Shown here one piece after another: positions 17,093 to 26,268 of a stretch of DNA of 64,000 bases. A model generated the notes under the pieces. The model saw only the letters and a list, made by a program, of their open reading frames with translations, made no database searches and was not told the origin of the DNA. The stretch lies in NCBI RefSeq assembly GCF_900590755.1, contig NZ_UUOC01000029.1:1-64000 (forward strand), written 5' to 3'. The position numbers and the translations under genes were made by a program. How positions within the stretch are numbered: position 1 is the first letter of the stretch; each line of letters opens with the position of its first letter. The stretch is from Pseudomonas viridiflava (GTDB lineage Bacteria > Pseudomonadota > Gammaproteobacteria > Pseudomonadales > Pseudomonadaceae).

Positions 17093-18088
17093 ATGACTGA
17101 AAACACCCAATATTTGTCCGCTGCGATCCCTGCGTCCGTATCCGAGGGTGAGCGCCGAGCGGCTCGCGATCAGCGTCATGATCGCTGGTTCAAGCGCACC
17201 ATGGGCGGGGCTGCAATGCTGGTTCTGGTATTGCTCGGCTGTATCGCACTATCGACCTTGTGGGGCGGCAGCCTTGCATTCCAGACCTTCGGTTTCGGTT
17301 TTCTGACCAGTACCGAGTGGGACGTAGTCGGTGGCAAGTTTGGCGCACTGGTACCGATCTACGGTACGTTGGTGACCTCTTTTCTGGCTTTGCTGATCGC
17401 CGTTCCGGTGAGTTTCGGCATCGCGATTTTCCTGACCGAAGTAGCGCCGCCATGGTTGCGACTGCCGATTTCTTCGGCTATCGAGTTGTTGGCGGGTATT
17501 CCTTCGATCATCTACGGCATGTGGGGCCTGTTCGTGTTCGGCCCGTACATGGCTGAGCACATCGCTCCGTGGATCAATGAAAACCTTGGCGAACTGCCCT
17601 TTATCGGCACGATTTTTCAGGGCCCGCCATTGGGTATCGGCATGCTGACCGCCGGTATCGTGCTGGCGATCATGATCACGCCGTTCATTACCTCGGTCAT
17701 GGTTGAAGTGTTCAAGAGCGTACCTACCACCCTTAAAGAGTCGGCGTATGCCCTGGGTGGCACGACCTGGGAAGTGGTCTGGGACATCGTCCTGCCTTAC
17801 ACCCGTTCAGCGGTGGTCGGCGGGATTTTCCTCGGTCTGGGACGCGCACTGGGTGAAACCATGGCGGTGACCTTCGTACTGGGTAACTCCCACCAATTCT
17901 CGGCGTCGCTGATGATGCCAAGCAGTTCGATTGCATCGGTGATCGCCAACGAGTTCAACGAGGCCTACACCGACCTGCACCGCTCGTCGCTGATCGCGCT
18001 GGGCTTCCTGCTGTTCGTAGTGACCTTCATCGTGCTGGCTCTGGCCCGCATCATGCTGTCGCGTCTGTCCCGCAAGGAGGGGTTATGA
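17093..18088 (+). CDS. pstC: Phosphate ABC transporter permease PstC
   Basis: A 331-residue inner-membrane permease with six predicted helices after an N-terminal cytoplasmic stretch. PstC marks are FGFLTSTEWDVVGGKFGALVP (in two parts), AGIPSIIYGMWGLF, and the EAA-type loop LKESAYALGGTTWEVVWDIVLP. This is the short, E. coli-like form; the main phosphate permease of Pseudomonas, as I recall, uses a PstC about twice as long. It overlaps pstA by ATGA. Confidence 0.94.
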   Translation: MTENTQYLSAAIPASVSEGERRAARDQRHDRWFKRTMGGAAMLVLVLLGCIALSTLWGGSLAFQTFGFGFLTSTEWDVVGGKFGALVPIYGTLVTSFLALLIAVPVSFGIAIFLTEVAPPWLRLPISSAIELLAGIPSIIYGMWGLFVFGPYMAEHIAPWINENLGELPFIGTIFQGPPLGIGMLTAGIVLAIMITPFITSVMVEVFKSVPTTLKESAYALGGTTWEVVWDIVLPYTRSAVVGGIFLGLGRALGETMAVTFVLGNSHQFSASLMMPSSSIASVIANEFNEAYTDLHRSSLIALGFLLFVVTFIVLALARIMLSRLSRKEGL

Positions 18089-18969
18089 GTAAGGATGTGA
18101 CTGGCAACGAGAGCCTGTACCGGGTTCGCGATCTCAAGAACAAGGCAGCCATGGTCCTCAGCTGCGGCGCGACGGCGTTTGGCCTGTTGTGGCTGGTGTG
18201 GATCCTGCTGACCACCATCGTTAACGGCGTGGATGCATTGAACCTGCGCCTGTTCAGCGGCATGACGCCACCGCCAGGTGTTGAAGGCGGCCTGGCCAAC
18301 GCCTTTTACGGCAGCGTGCTGATGTCCGGCATCGGCCTGTTGATCGGTACGCCTATCGGTTTGATGGCGGGCGTGTGGCTGGCCGAATTCGCCCGTTACT
18401 CGAAGCTGGGCAATGCGGTGCGCTTCGTTAACGACATTCTGCTGTCGGCTCCGTCGATTGTGCTGGGCCTGTTTGTGTACACCGCCGTGATTCTGCCTCT
18501 CAATGAGTGGACTGATCACAAGGTTGGCTTCTCGGCGATTGCCGGTGCTCTGGCGTTGGCGCTGTTGGTGATTCCGGTGGTGGTGCGTACCACCGACGAA
18601 ATGCTGCAACTGCAACCTTCGACCATGCGCGAAGCCGCGCTGGCCCTGGGTGTACCGCAATGGAAATTGACCCTGCAGATCGTCCTGCGTGCCGCCAAGG
18701 CCGGTGTGGTGACAGGCGTCTTGCTGGCGCTGGCTCGTATCACGGGTGAAACCGCGCCGCTGCTGTTTACTGCGTTCGGCAACCAGTTCTGGAGCAGCGA
18801 CTTGCTCAAGCCGATGGCCAGCGTACCGGTCGTGGTATTCCAGTACGCCATGAGCCCATTCGACGATTGGCACTCTCTGGCCTGGGCTGGCGCCCTGGTT
18901 ATGACACTGTTCGTGCTGGTCCTCAGCCTCGCTTCCCGCTTAATTCTTTTGCGCAATAGGGCGTCTTGA
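18085..18969 (+). CDS. pstA: Phosphate ABC transporter permease PstA
   Basis: A 294-residue partner permease with about six membrane helices. Recognisable segments are [36 protein letters not shown], and the ATPase-contacting loop [20 protein letters not shown]. It overlaps pstC by 4 bp (ATGA) and pstB by one base (TGATG), implying translational coupling. It is the short form, consistent with the short PstC. Confidence 0.94.
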   Translation: MSKDVTGNESLYRVRDLKNKAAMVLSCGATAFGLLWLVWILLTTIVNGVDALNLRLFSGMTPPPGVEGGLANAFYGSVLMSGIGLLIGTPIGLMAGVWLAEFARYSKLGNAVRFVNDILLSAPSIVLGLFVYTAVILPLNEWTDHKVGFSAIAGALALALLVIPVVVRTTDEMLQLQPSTMREAALALGVPQWKLTLQIVLRAAKAGVVTGVLLALARITGETAPLLFTAFGNQFWSSDLLKPMASVPVVVFQYAMSPFDDWHSLAWAGALVMTLFVLVLSLASRLILLRNRAS

Positions 18970-19748
18970 TGAATAACCTTTCCCTTGCCAATGAAAAAAC
19001 CAAGATTCAAGTTCGTGGTCTGGAGTTTTTCTACAACGAACAGAAGTCGCTGAAATCCATCGACATGATCATCCCGGAAAAACGCATCACCGCGATCATC
19101 GGTCCATCGGGTTGTGGCAAGTCGACCCTGCTGCGCGTGTTCAACCGTATCTACGCGATGTACCCCAAGCAGGAAGCCAAGGGTGAAGTGCTGCTCAATG
19201 GCGAAAACATCCTGGCCCCTGGCTACTCGATGAACCGTCTGCGCAGCCACGTGGGCATGGTTTTCCAGAAGCCGGTGCCATTCCCGATGTCGATCTACGA
19301 CAACATTTCCTACGCCATCAAGCACCACGAAAAGCTGTCGCGCCGTGAAATGGAAGATCGCGTCGAAGAAGCGCTGCGTGGCGCTGCGTTGTGGGACGAA
19401 GTCAAAGACAAGCTCAACAAGAGCGCCACCGGCCTGTCCGGTGGTCAGCAACAGCGTCTGTGCATCGCCCGCACCATCGCGCTGCGTCCACAGGTGTTGC
19501 TGCTGGATGAGCCGACTTCAGCCCTCGATCCGATCTCTACCGGTCGTATCGAACAGCTGATCACCGAACTCAAAGAGCAGTTCACCGTGATCATCGTGAC
19601 CCACAACATGCAACAGGCGGCGCGTTGCTCGGACTACACCGCGTTCATGTTCATGGGTGAACTGATCGAACACGGCGACACCGACACCATCTTCACCAAG
19701 CCATCCAAGACCCAGACCGAAGACTACATCACCGGTCGTTTTGGCTGA
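18969..19748 (+). CDS. pstB: Phosphate ABC transporter ATP-binding protein
   Basis: A 259-residue ATPase. Walker A is GPSGCGKST near residue 45, the Q-loop is in [11 protein letters not shown] (the KPxPFPMS string is distinctive of PstB), the signature [17 protein letters not shown] follows, Walker B is [13 protein letters not shown], and the switch His is in VTHNMQQ. I use the ATG at 18969 rather than the TTG one codon earlier. No phoU follows, so Pho-regulon signalling by this system must use a PhoU encoded elsewhere, if any. Confidence 0.95.
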   Translation: MNNLSLANEKTKIQVRGLEFFYNEQKSLKSIDMIIPEKRITAIIGPSGCGKSTLLRVFNRIYAMYPKQEAKGEVLLNGENILAPGYSMNRLRSHVGMVFQKPVPFPMSIYDNISYAIKHHEKLSRREMEDRVEEALRGAALWDEVKDKLNKSATGLSGGQQQRLCIARTIALRPQVLLLDEPTSALDPISTGRIEQLITELKEQFTVIIVTHNMQQAARCSDYTAFMFMGELIEHGDTDTIFTKPSKTQTEDYITGRFG

Positions 19749-19757
19749 TTGGTAGCG

Positions 19758-20690
19758 TCACTGCTCCACCACATGGGAGGCCGGGCTTCGGTCTCCCATG
19801 AATTCCTCCAGCCGTTTACGCAGCCAGCGCTCTGCCGGATCTGTGTCCATCACACTCAGCCAGACCATCGACAGCTCAAGATTGGGCGTGATGAAGGGCA
19901 ACGCTTCCCCAAACAACATCCCTGTATTGGCCATTGCCTGGGTCAAATGATCCGGCAAATTGCACAGCAGATCCGTGCCCGCCATCAGCGCAGGCAGCGT
20001 GCTGTACTGCGGGACTGACAAAACTGCATGGCGCTTGCGGCCAATGGCGTCGAGCCATTCATCCGCGAAGCTGCTGATGTTGGCCACATGGGACACCACC
20101 ACATGGGGGCGGGCACAGTATTCGTCCAGAGTCATGGGCGTGTCGGATTTGTCGGCGCGCACCACCATGGGTTTGATCGAACGCAGTAGCTTGCGCTTGG
20201 CGTTGGCGGGCAGTTCGCGGGTCAGACACACGCCCACCGTGATTTCACCGGACATGAGCAATTCCGAGACATTCCAGTAGTTGGCCTGCTTGATAACGAT
20301 CACCACCCCCGGCGCCTCCTGGCGAATGGCGCGCAGCAAGGGCGGCAACAGGCTGTACTCGACGTCATCGGACAGGCCGATACGGAAGGTCATGTCGCTG
20401 CTGGCCGGGTCGAACTCCCGGGTCAGGCTCAGCGCCACCGACATGGCGTCCAAGGCAGGGGACAGGTGATGGATAATCTCCTGCGCCCGGGCGGTGGGCT
20501 CCATGCGATGACCCACGCGGATGAACAACGGATCGTTGAACAACGCCCGCAACCGATTGAGCGCGGCGCTGATCGTCGGCTGGCCGAGAAACAGCTTCTC
20601 AGCCGCGCGGGTCACGTTGCGCTCCTGCATCAATGTCTCGAATACCACCATCAGATTGATGTCGGCCTTGCGCAATTCGTTTCGGTTCAT
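19758..20690 (-). CDS. LysR-family transcriptional regulator (NodD-like subgroup)
   Basis: A 310-residue regulator whose start LRKADINLMVVFETLMQERN and the HTH RAAEKLFLGQPTISAALNRLR are typical of the LysR subgroup with an aromatic- or sugar-responsive NodD-like layout. The effector domain follows (FRIGLSDDVEYSLLPPLL). It is divergent from the SDR/GH15 pair across a 193-bp gap containing a repeat, so these are plausible targets. It converges on pstB with a 9-bp gap. Confidence 0.9.
   Translation of the reverse strand: MNRNELRKADINLMVVFETLMQERNVTRAAEKLFLGQPTISAALNRLRALFNDPLFIRVGHRMEPTARAQEIIHHLSPALDAMSVALSLTREFDPASSDMTFRIGLSDDVEYSLLPPLLRAIRQEAPGVVIVIKQANYWNVSELLMSGEITVGVCLTRELPANAKRKLLRSIKPMVVRADKSDTPMTLDEYCARPHVVVSHVANISSFADEWLDAIGRKRHAVLSVPQYSTLPALMAGTDLLCNLPDHLTQAMANTGMLFGEALPFITPNLELSMVWLSVMDTDPAERWLRKRLEEFMGDRSPASHVVEQ
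19772..19800. terminator. Hairpin at the convergent pstB/LysR ends
   Basis: CATGGGAGGCCG pairs with CGGTCTCCCATG (11 of 12) around a 5-base loop. It lies mostly inside the last codons of the convergent LysR gene. No T-tract follows on either strand, so it is a possible bidirectional terminator only. Confidence 0.4.
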
Positions 20691-20743
20691 GGGGGTAGCG
20701 GTCCGCGGCGGGGGTTTAGCTCGGTGTGGGGCACGCTACCAGC

Positions 20744-20816
20744 CTCAAGCCTCTAGCTGCAAGCTACAAGCAACCGGTGCAGCTCGCTTGAAGCTTGAAG
20801 CTTGAAGCTTGCAGCT
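20744..20816. repeat. Tandem heptamer and inverted repeat (AAGCTTG units)
   Basis: GCTTGAA is repeated three times in tandem and followed by GCTTGCAGCTG (20785-20816). On the left an inverted, degenerate copy reads TCAAGCCTCTAGCTGCAAGC and continues with TACAAGC (20744-20770). Together they can form a long imperfect stem. The class resembles AAGCT-rich repeats I recall from Pseudomonas intergenic regions. It sits between the LysR and SDR promoters. Confidence 0.75.
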
Positions 20817-20883
20817 GCTTCTACTTGAACTTCATCCAAGCCCCACCGGTCAGCTTTACATGCTGATCAAGAGGCTCGAATCC

Positions 20884-21684
20884 ATGCATATTTCACTGGA
20901 ACAACAAGTCGCTTTGGTCACCGGGGCCAGTTCAGGTCTTGGGGCAGGGGCGGCCAAGGGGCTGGCAGCGGCCGGTGCTGCGGTTGTCATCAACTACAAC
21001 TCGCAACCTGAACCCGCCGAAAAGCTCGCTGGCGAGATCATTGCCGCAGGCGGTCAGGCTATCGCTGTGCAGGCAGACGTCTCCAAGGAAGAAGACGTCG
21101 ATCGGCTGTTCAGCAAAACTCTGGAACACTTTGGTCGTCTGGACATTCTGGTGGCCAACTCCGGACTGCAGAAGGACGCGTCAATTGTCGACATGAGCCT
21201 GGCGGACTGGAACAAAGTCATAGAGGTCAACCTGACCGGCCAATTCCTCTGCGCCCGTGCGGCGCTGCGACAGTTCATCCGTCAGGGAATGCGCCCCGTT
21301 GTGTCCCGGGCCATGGGCAAGATCATCCACATGAGCTCGGTGCATCAACTGATCCCCTGGGCGGGGCACGCCAATTACGCCGCGTCCAAAGGCGGTGTCG
21401 ACCTGCTGATGCGCAGCATCGCCCAGGAAGTCGGCGAGCAGCGCATTCGCGTCAATAGCATCGCGCCCGGCGCCATTCGCACCGCCATCAACAAAGACGC
21501 CATGACCGGGGATAAAGAAGCCGAGCTGCTCAAATTGATTCCCTACGGGCGAGTCGGCGAAGCCGAAGATGTCGCCAACGCAGTGGTGTGGCTGGCGTCT
21601 GACCTGTCCGATTATGTTCACGGCACCACATTGTTCATCGATGGCGGCATGAGTCTGTACCCGGAGTTTCGAGACAATGGCTGA
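20884..21684 (+). CDS. SDR-family oxidoreductase, glucose-1-dehydrogenase-like
   Basis: A 266-residue classical SDR. TGASSGLG lies near 14-21, the NAG-equivalent is ANSGLQ, the catalytic Ser is in HMSSVHQ, Tyr-Lys is in NYAASKGG, and the C-terminus is GTTLFIDGGMSLYP. It most resembles glucose 1-dehydrogenase/3-ketoacyl reductase types. I use the ATG at 20884 (AAGAGG upstream) because homology begins at LEQQVALVTG. Its stop overlaps the start of the GH15 gene by 8 bp, so the two are co-translated; oxidation of glucose released by the next enzyme is a reasonable guess. Confidence 0.88.
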   Translation: MHISLEQQVALVTGASSGLGAGAAKGLAAAGAAVVINYNSQPEPAEKLAGEIIAAGGQAIAVQADVSKEEDVDRLFSKTLEHFGRLDILVANSGLQKDASIVDMSLADWNKVIEVNLTGQFLCARAALRQFIRQGMRPVVSRAMGKIIHMSSVHQLIPWAGHANYAASKGGVDLLMRSIAQEVGEQRIRVNSIAPGAIRTAINKDAMTGDKEAELLKLIPYGRVGEAEDVANAVVWLASDLSDYVHGTTLFIDGGMSLYPEFRDNG

Positions 21685-23503
21685 GTTCCCTGAAGAAGCG
21701 CAAAACCCAATTGAGAACCACGGCATCATCGGTGACATGCGCAGTGCTGCGCTGGTCGCCGACACCGGCAGTATCGACTTTTGCTGCTGGCCGGATTTCG
21801 ACAGCCCGTCGATCTTCAGTGCTTTGCTGGACACCAATCAGGCGGGTATTTTCCAGCTCGCCCCGGACTTGCCAAACGCCCGCCGTCAGCAGCTTTACCT
21901 GCCCGACACCAACGTTTTGCAGACTCGATGGATCGATGAAGAGGCGGTAGTGGAAATCACCGACCTGATGCCGGTGGGCGATAACGTCGACGACTTGCCT
22001 CGCATGGTGCGACGAGTCGAGGTGCGCTACGGCAGCGCGACCATTCGCCTGCGCTGTAGGGTACGCCTGGACTATAGCCGGGTAGACATGAGCGTAGGGA
22101 TGCAGGGCGAGGATGTGTGCTTCGAGGCCGAGGGTCAGCCCGGCATGCGCCTGTCGGCCACTGCACCGCTGCGAATTGTCGAGCAGACCGCTGTGGCGGA
22201 AGTCACCCTTAAGCAGGGCGAAACCCTGGAAATCATCCTCGGCGGCATTGATGATCCACAGGTCAGCGCCGGGCAATGCCAACGCTACTTCAGCGACACC
22301 CTGGCGTTCTGGCGGCGCTGGAGCAAAAAATCCGAATACCGTGGCCGCTGGCAGGAAATGGTCAATCGCTCGGCGCTGACCCTCAAACTGCTGACCTCCC
22401 GCAAGCATGGTGGCATCGTCGCGGCGGCAACCTTCGGCCTTCCCGAAACACCGGGGGGTGAACGCAACTGGGATTACCGCTACAGCTGGATCCGCGATGC
22501 GTCGTTCACCGTGTATGCCTTCATGCGTCTGGGTTATGCCGACGAAGCCAATGCCTTTATGGGCTGGGTGCGCGGTCGTCTGGGTGATTGCTGTGAAGAG
22601 TCCGCCAAACTGGGGATCCTCTACAGCCTCGATGGCCGGGAAGAATTGCCCGAAGAACATCTGGAACATTTCGCTGGCTATGGCGGCGCATTGCCGGTCC
22701 GCATCGGCAATGAGGCCTATAAGCAGACGCAGCTGGATATCTACGGTGAATTGCTGGACGCGGTTTACCTGGCCAACAAATACGGCGAAGCCATCTCCTA
22801 CGAGGGCTGGCAGCACGCCACGCGACAAGTGGACTACGTGTGCGAGCACTGGCGTGACAAGGACGTGGGCATCTGGGAAATGCGCGGCGGTGACCAGCAT
22901 TTTCTGCATTCGCGGTTGATGTGCTGGGTGGCACTGGATCGCGCCTTGCGCCTGGCCTTCAAACGCTCGTTGCCGGCACCCTTCGATCGTTGGGACAAAG
23001 AGCGTCAGGCGATCCACGACGACATCTGGAAGAACTTCTGGAATGCCGATCTGGGCCATTTCGTCCAGCACAAAGGCAGCCGCAACCTCGATGCGTCGAT
23101 GCTGCTGATGCCGTTGGTGCGCTTTGTCGGTGCCAGTGATCCCCGTTGGCTGGCAACCCTGAATGCCATCGAATCCACGTTGGTCCGGGACGGCATGGTC
23201 TACCGCTATCGCAACGATGACGACCATGACGATGGTTTGGCAGGGGAAGAGGGCGCGTTCACGGCCTGTTCATTCTGGTACGTCGAATGCCTGGCCCGGG
23301 CGGGGCGCGTTGAACAGGCGCATCTGGAATTCGAACAGTTGCTTCGCTACGCCAATCCGTTGGGCCTGTACGCCGAAGAGTTCGATAGCCACGGCCACCA
23401 CCTGGGCAACACGCCTCAGGCCCTCAGCCACCTGGCCCTGATCAGCGCCGCAAGTTTTCTGGATCGCAAGCTTGATGGCGGCAAGACGCTTTGGCAGCCG
23501 TAG
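21677..23503 (+). CDS. Glycoside hydrolase family 15 protein (glucoamylase/trehalase-like)
   Basis: A 608-residue GH15 enzyme. The N-terminal beta-sandwich, about 1-230, starts with IENHGIIGDMRSAALVADTG. The (alpha/alpha)6 barrel has the signature NWDYRYSWIRD at about 264-274 and FWYVECLARAGR near 530 with a candidate catalytic Glu. Members hydrolyse terminal alpha-glucosides; bacterial ones include trehalases. No signal peptide is visible, so it is cytoplasmic. The start overlaps the upstream SDR stop. The TAG stop lies in a GTAGGAG string that looks like a decayed REP arm. Confidence 0.9.
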   Translation: MAEFPEEAQNPIENHGIIGDMRSAALVADTGSIDFCCWPDFDSPSIFSALLDTNQAGIFQLAPDLPNARRQQLYLPDTNVLQTRWIDEEAVVEITDLMPVGDNVDDLPRMVRRVEVRYGSATIRLRCRVRLDYSRVDMSVGMQGEDVCFEAEGQPGMRLSATAPLRIVEQTAVAEVTLKQGETLEIILGGIDDPQVSAGQCQRYFSDTLAFWRRWSKKSEYRGRWQEMVNRSALTLKLLTSRKHGGIVAAATFGLPETPGGERNWDYRYSWIRDASFTVYAFMRLGYADEANAFMGWVRGRLGDCCEESAKLGILYSLDGREELPEEHLEHFAGYGGALPVRIGNEAYKQTQLDIYGELLDAVYLANKYGEAISYEGWQHATRQVDYVCEHWRDKDVGIWEMRGGDQHFLHSRLMCWVALDRALRLAFKRSLPAPFDRWDKERQAIHDDIWKNFWNADLGHFVQHKGSRNLDASMLLMPLVRFVGASDPRWLATLNAIESTLVRDGMVYRYRNDDDHDDGLAGEEGAFTACSFWYVECLARAGRVEQAHLEFEQLLRYANPLGLYAEEFDSHGHHLGNTPQALSHLALISAASFLDRKLDGGKTLWQP

Positions 23504-23509
23504 GAGTCG

Positions 23510-23578
23510 TGTAGGAGCGAACTTGTCCGCGAGACGATATTTCTGGCCCAACGCCTCGCCAACAAGTTGGCTCCTACA
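23510..23578. repeat. REP pair, type B (first of three)
   Basis: TGTAGGAGCGAACTTGTCCGC pairs imperfectly with the segment ending CCAACAAGTTGGCTCCTACA. Three REP pairs fill the 322-bp gap between the convergent GH15 and GT-C-type genes; I see nothing else in this gap. Confidence 0.88.
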
Positions 23579-23594
23579 GATTGTGGTATTTCCC

Positions 23595-23685
23595 GTGGGA
23601 GCGAGCTTGCTCGCGAATAGGCCAGTGCAGTCGCCGTATTTTCCATCGGCAGTTAGATAGCCTTCGCAAGCAAGCTTGCTCGCAC
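23595..23685. repeat. REP pair, type B (second of three)
   Basis: Arms GTGGGAGCGAGCTTGCTCGCG and the partner GCAAGCTTGCTCGCAC, with a GTGGGAG instead of GTAGGAG edge. Confidence 0.85.
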
Positions 23686-23728
23686 GGGTTTGGGGTTTGG
23701 CCACATACAGGGGGTGCCCACACATTCC

Positions 23729-23801
23729 TGTAGGAGCTGCCGAAGGCTGCGAAAGCGTAGCATCTGACACAACGCTTTCGCAGCCTTCGGCAGCTCCTAC
23801 A
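23729..23801. repeat. REP pair, type A (third of three)
   Basis: Arms TGTAGGAGCTGCCGAAGG and CCTTCGGCAGCTCCTACA, an almost perfect match of the elements at 40894 and 42799. Confidence 0.9.
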
Positions 23802-23825
23802 GACTGCGGTATTGAACCTGGGGCG

Positions 23826-25259
23826 TTATTTGCCCCGCAACGCATACCCCACCGTCGACCCCTTCAACTCAAACCGTTCACCGATCATGGCGCAGTAGCT
23901 GGTGCGGGCCAGGAAGGCGCCGGCACCGTTGAGGTAGGCCTGGATGTCGGCGACTTCTTCGCACATTTCCAGGGTGCGGCCGTGCAGGCGGCCGCTGGCC
24001 TGGGCCGAGCGCAGGGCGCCCATGGGGGTCCAGTCTGCGATGATCAGGCCACCCACTGGCACGGTCTGCTCATAAATACGCACAAAGTACTCCGCAGAAT
24101 GGTCAGGCAGATAAGGCGCCATGAAGTAGTGGATGTCGTCACGAAACGGCAGCGCTTCGGTGTGGGTTGGCAGTTTGATAAACCCTGCGGCGTATAGCGA
24201 ATACACCAGCACAATGCTCACCGGCGCGCTGAGTACCGACAGGTTCATCAGCATTTTTCCGCCGGGCGTCATGGGCAGCAGTTTTTGCAGTTTCATGACG
24301 CCGATGATGCTGAGCAAGGCGACACCCGGCAGGAAAAACGTAAAGCGGTCTGTGACGTTATAGGACGCCGCGAACACGAAATTCAGCAGTGCAGCGCTCC
24401 ACAGCAGGCGCAAGCGGTTGTCTTTGGGAAACAGCAACAGGCCGATCAACTGTGGGCCGATCAGCGACAGCAGCAGGATGAATACCGAGTTCTTTTCGTG
24501 CCACATCTCATCAAAGCGCAGCAGACTGCCTTCCCAACCTGGCTGCGCGACCTTCGCCGACGTGCCCGTCAGGTAGCGATGGAAAATCTCGATAATGTTC
24601 ATCCCGGACTGCAAGTCGTGGGCAATCGCCGGGAAGGCCACCGAAAAGCCCGCCGCGAAGCCGGGCAGGGTGATCAGCACGCGCAGTTTGTGCTGATAAA
24701 GCAGTTGCAGATACAGCGGCAATAACACCACGAAAGTCAGTTGATGGACCGCCGCGCCCATGCCGGTCAGCACGCCAATCACGAACAAACGGCTCAACAC
24801 CCCCAGCCGCGAGCGCGGATTGAGATGCACCTGATACGCCGCCAGCACGAACAGCGAGTGGAAAATGTACACCTCGGCCTTGGTCGAGACCCAGAACACC
24901 CCGTGCGCCAGAATCGTTGCCGCTGCGGCCAGCAATGCCTGCCGTCGGCTGGCCCCCACGCTGAGCGCCAGGGAATAAATGATCCACGCCAGCGGAATCA
25001 GCAGGATCGAGTTGAGCAGGCTGAGGATGTAAGGCCCGAACAGGTCGAAGACGAAAGTATTGAAAAATTGATACAGCGGATGGTCCAGAGGACCAAGCGA
25101 TTGACTGAAATAGCGGCCCTCGGCGGCATCGGCGAGAAATACCCCGTTGTCCATCCACTGAATGGGGCCGCTGGAGGCGATAAAACTGGCGACGATGGCC
25201 GCGCAAAGCAGAAAAAACGCCATCCGGATTGAAAACTGACTGCTACTTCCCTGAACCAT
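23826..25259 (-). CDS. GT-C-type membrane glycosyltransferase (DUF2723-like)
   Basis: A 477-residue polytopic protein with about ten membrane helices. The first periplasmic loop has QWMDNGVFL (Asp37) and, further on, GPLDHPLYQF (Asp59, His60), the acidic loop pattern of GT-C transferases that use polyprenyl-phosphate sugars; it looks most like DUF2723. The soluble C-terminal part is about 120 residues. It is the last gene of the five-gene cluster starting at 29828, 19 bp after the flippase-like gene. The inferred role is transfer of the lipid-linked pentose made by the upstream enzymes to a periplasmic acceptor. The acceptor is unknown and no pilin or LPS gene is adjacent. Confidence 0.72.
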   Translation of the reverse strand: MVQGSSSQFSIRMAFFLLCAAIVASFIASSGPIQWMDNGVFLADAAEGRYFSQSLGPLDHPLYQFFNTFVFDLFGPYILSLLNSILLIPLAWIIYSLALSVGASRRQALLAAAATILAHGVFWVSTKAEVYIFHSLFVLAAYQVHLNPRSRLGVLSRLFVIGVLTGMGAAVHQLTFVVLLPLYLQLLYQHKLRVLITLPGFAAGFSVAFPAIAHDLQSGMNIIEIFHRYLTGTSAKVAQPGWEGSLLRFDEMWHEKNSVFILLLSLIGPQLIGLLLFPKDNRLRLLWSAALLNFVFAASYNVTDRFTFFLPGVALLSIIGVMKLQKLLPMTPGGKMLMNLSVLSAPVSIVLVYSLYAAGFIKLPTHTEALPFRDDIHYFMAPYLPDHSAEYFVRIYEQTVPVGGLIIADWTPMGALRSAQASGRLHGRTLEMCEEVADIQAYLNGAGAFLARTSYCAMIGERFELKGSTVGYALRGK

Positions 25260-25278
25260 CCCATGACTCCCATGCTGG

Positions 25279-26268
25279 TTAATCCAATGCAGATTGCTCG
25301 GCGCGAGGCTGCTGATCCACTGCGTTTCCCGATTTCAATTGCAGCAACATGACCGCGCCAATCGCCACGGCAAACCACAACGTGGCCAGCCGGATCAGTA
25401 CCGTCGCGGCAATGGCGTCGGCGCTGGACATGCCTTTCCAGACCAGCAGCCCGACCATCACCGCTTCGGCACCGCCCAGTCCGCCTGGCATGAAACTGAT
25501 GGCTCCGGCGAGCATTGCCAGGGCGTAAACGAATACTGCGAAGGTCAGCTCGATGTCGGCGCCCATCCAGTTGAGGATCCAGTGGAACGCCAAGGCTTCG
25601 GCGCTCCAGGCCACGACGCTGAGGGACGTCACACCCATCAACAGACTGAGCCGATGGCAGCGTTGCGCTGCCAGCAGCACTTCGAACAAGTGCCGGGTCA
25701 GGCCAAGCAGCTTGCCGCCGGTGGCCGGAAGCGCGCCAGCAAGCGCCGCCAGCAGACGCTGCTGGGACAGCACCAGCAAACCGATGCCCACCAGGCCCAG
25801 GCCCAACAGAATCATCGGCCTGGCATCCGGGTACAGCGACAGGCCAAACAGCGTCAGCAACACCACGGCAAACAGGTCTGAGAGCCGCTCACTGAAAAAC
25901 GCCGCAAAACTTTGCGGGTAGGGCACCCCCCAGCGCTTGAGCAACACGCCACGCAGCGCTTCCCCGGCCTTGCCCGGCGTGGTGGTGAGGGCAAAACCCG
26001 CCAGATAAATCTTCAGACTCGGCTGCCACGGAACCGGGTGGCCCAGAGTGCGCAAATACACCTGCCAGCGCACAAAGCGCAGGCCGTAGTTGGCGGCGGA
26101 CATGAACAGCGCGATGGCGATGCCGACCAAGCCCACTTCGCCCACCGCCTTGCTCACCGCCGCCCAGCCACCCCACAGGGAAAAGCCCAGATAGCCCAGT
26201 GCAGAAAACACCACGGAAAGCACCACCGCCCGGTAACGCCAGCCGGAAAGAAAAACCGCTTCGTTCAC
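25279..26268 (-). CDS. Lysylphosphatidylglycerol synthase TM-region family protein (flippase-like)
   Basis: A 329-residue membrane protein of the UPF0104/AglD family with about eight helices. The family string FALTTTPGKAGEALRG lies near 95-110, ERLSDLFAVVLL follows, and SFMPGGLGGAEAVMVGLL near 260-280 is the conserved C-terminal glycine-rich motif. Members are often found with polyprenyl-linked sugar genes and are suspected of moving lipid-linked sugars or lipids across the membrane. It overlaps the DprE2-like gene by 4 bp. A flippase role here is inference from position. Confidence 0.8.
   Translation of the reverse strand: MNEAVFLSGWRYRAVVLSVVFSALGYLGFSLWGGWAAVSKAVGEVGLVGIAIALFMSAANYGLRFVRWQVYLRTLGHPVPWQPSLKIYLAGFALTTTPGKAGEALRGVLLKRWGVPYPQSFAAFFSERLSDLFAVVLLTLFGLSLYPDARPMILLGLGLVGIGLLVLSQQRLLAALAGALPATGGKLLGLTRHLFEVLLAAQRCHRLSLLMGVTSLSVVAWSAEALAFHWILNWMGADIELTFAVFVYALAMLAGAISFMPGGLGGAEAVMVGLLVWKGMSSADAIAATVLIRLATLWFAVAIGAVMLLQLKSGNAVDQQPRAEQSALD

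Noticed and set aside
15910..17106. 398-codon open frame on the minus strand
   Set aside because: Antisense to pstS, whose identity and strong codon bias are clear.
18516..19451. 311-codon open frame on the minus strand
   Set aside because: Antisense to pstA and pstB; no recognisable domain.
21635..23227. 530-codon open frame on the minus strand
   Set aside because: Antisense to the GH15 gene with its clear signature motif; no family pattern of its own.
23510..23801. Possible CRISPR-like array of repeats
   Set aside because: The units are inverted pairs of different lengths and types without uniform direct repeats or spacers; they are REP pairs.
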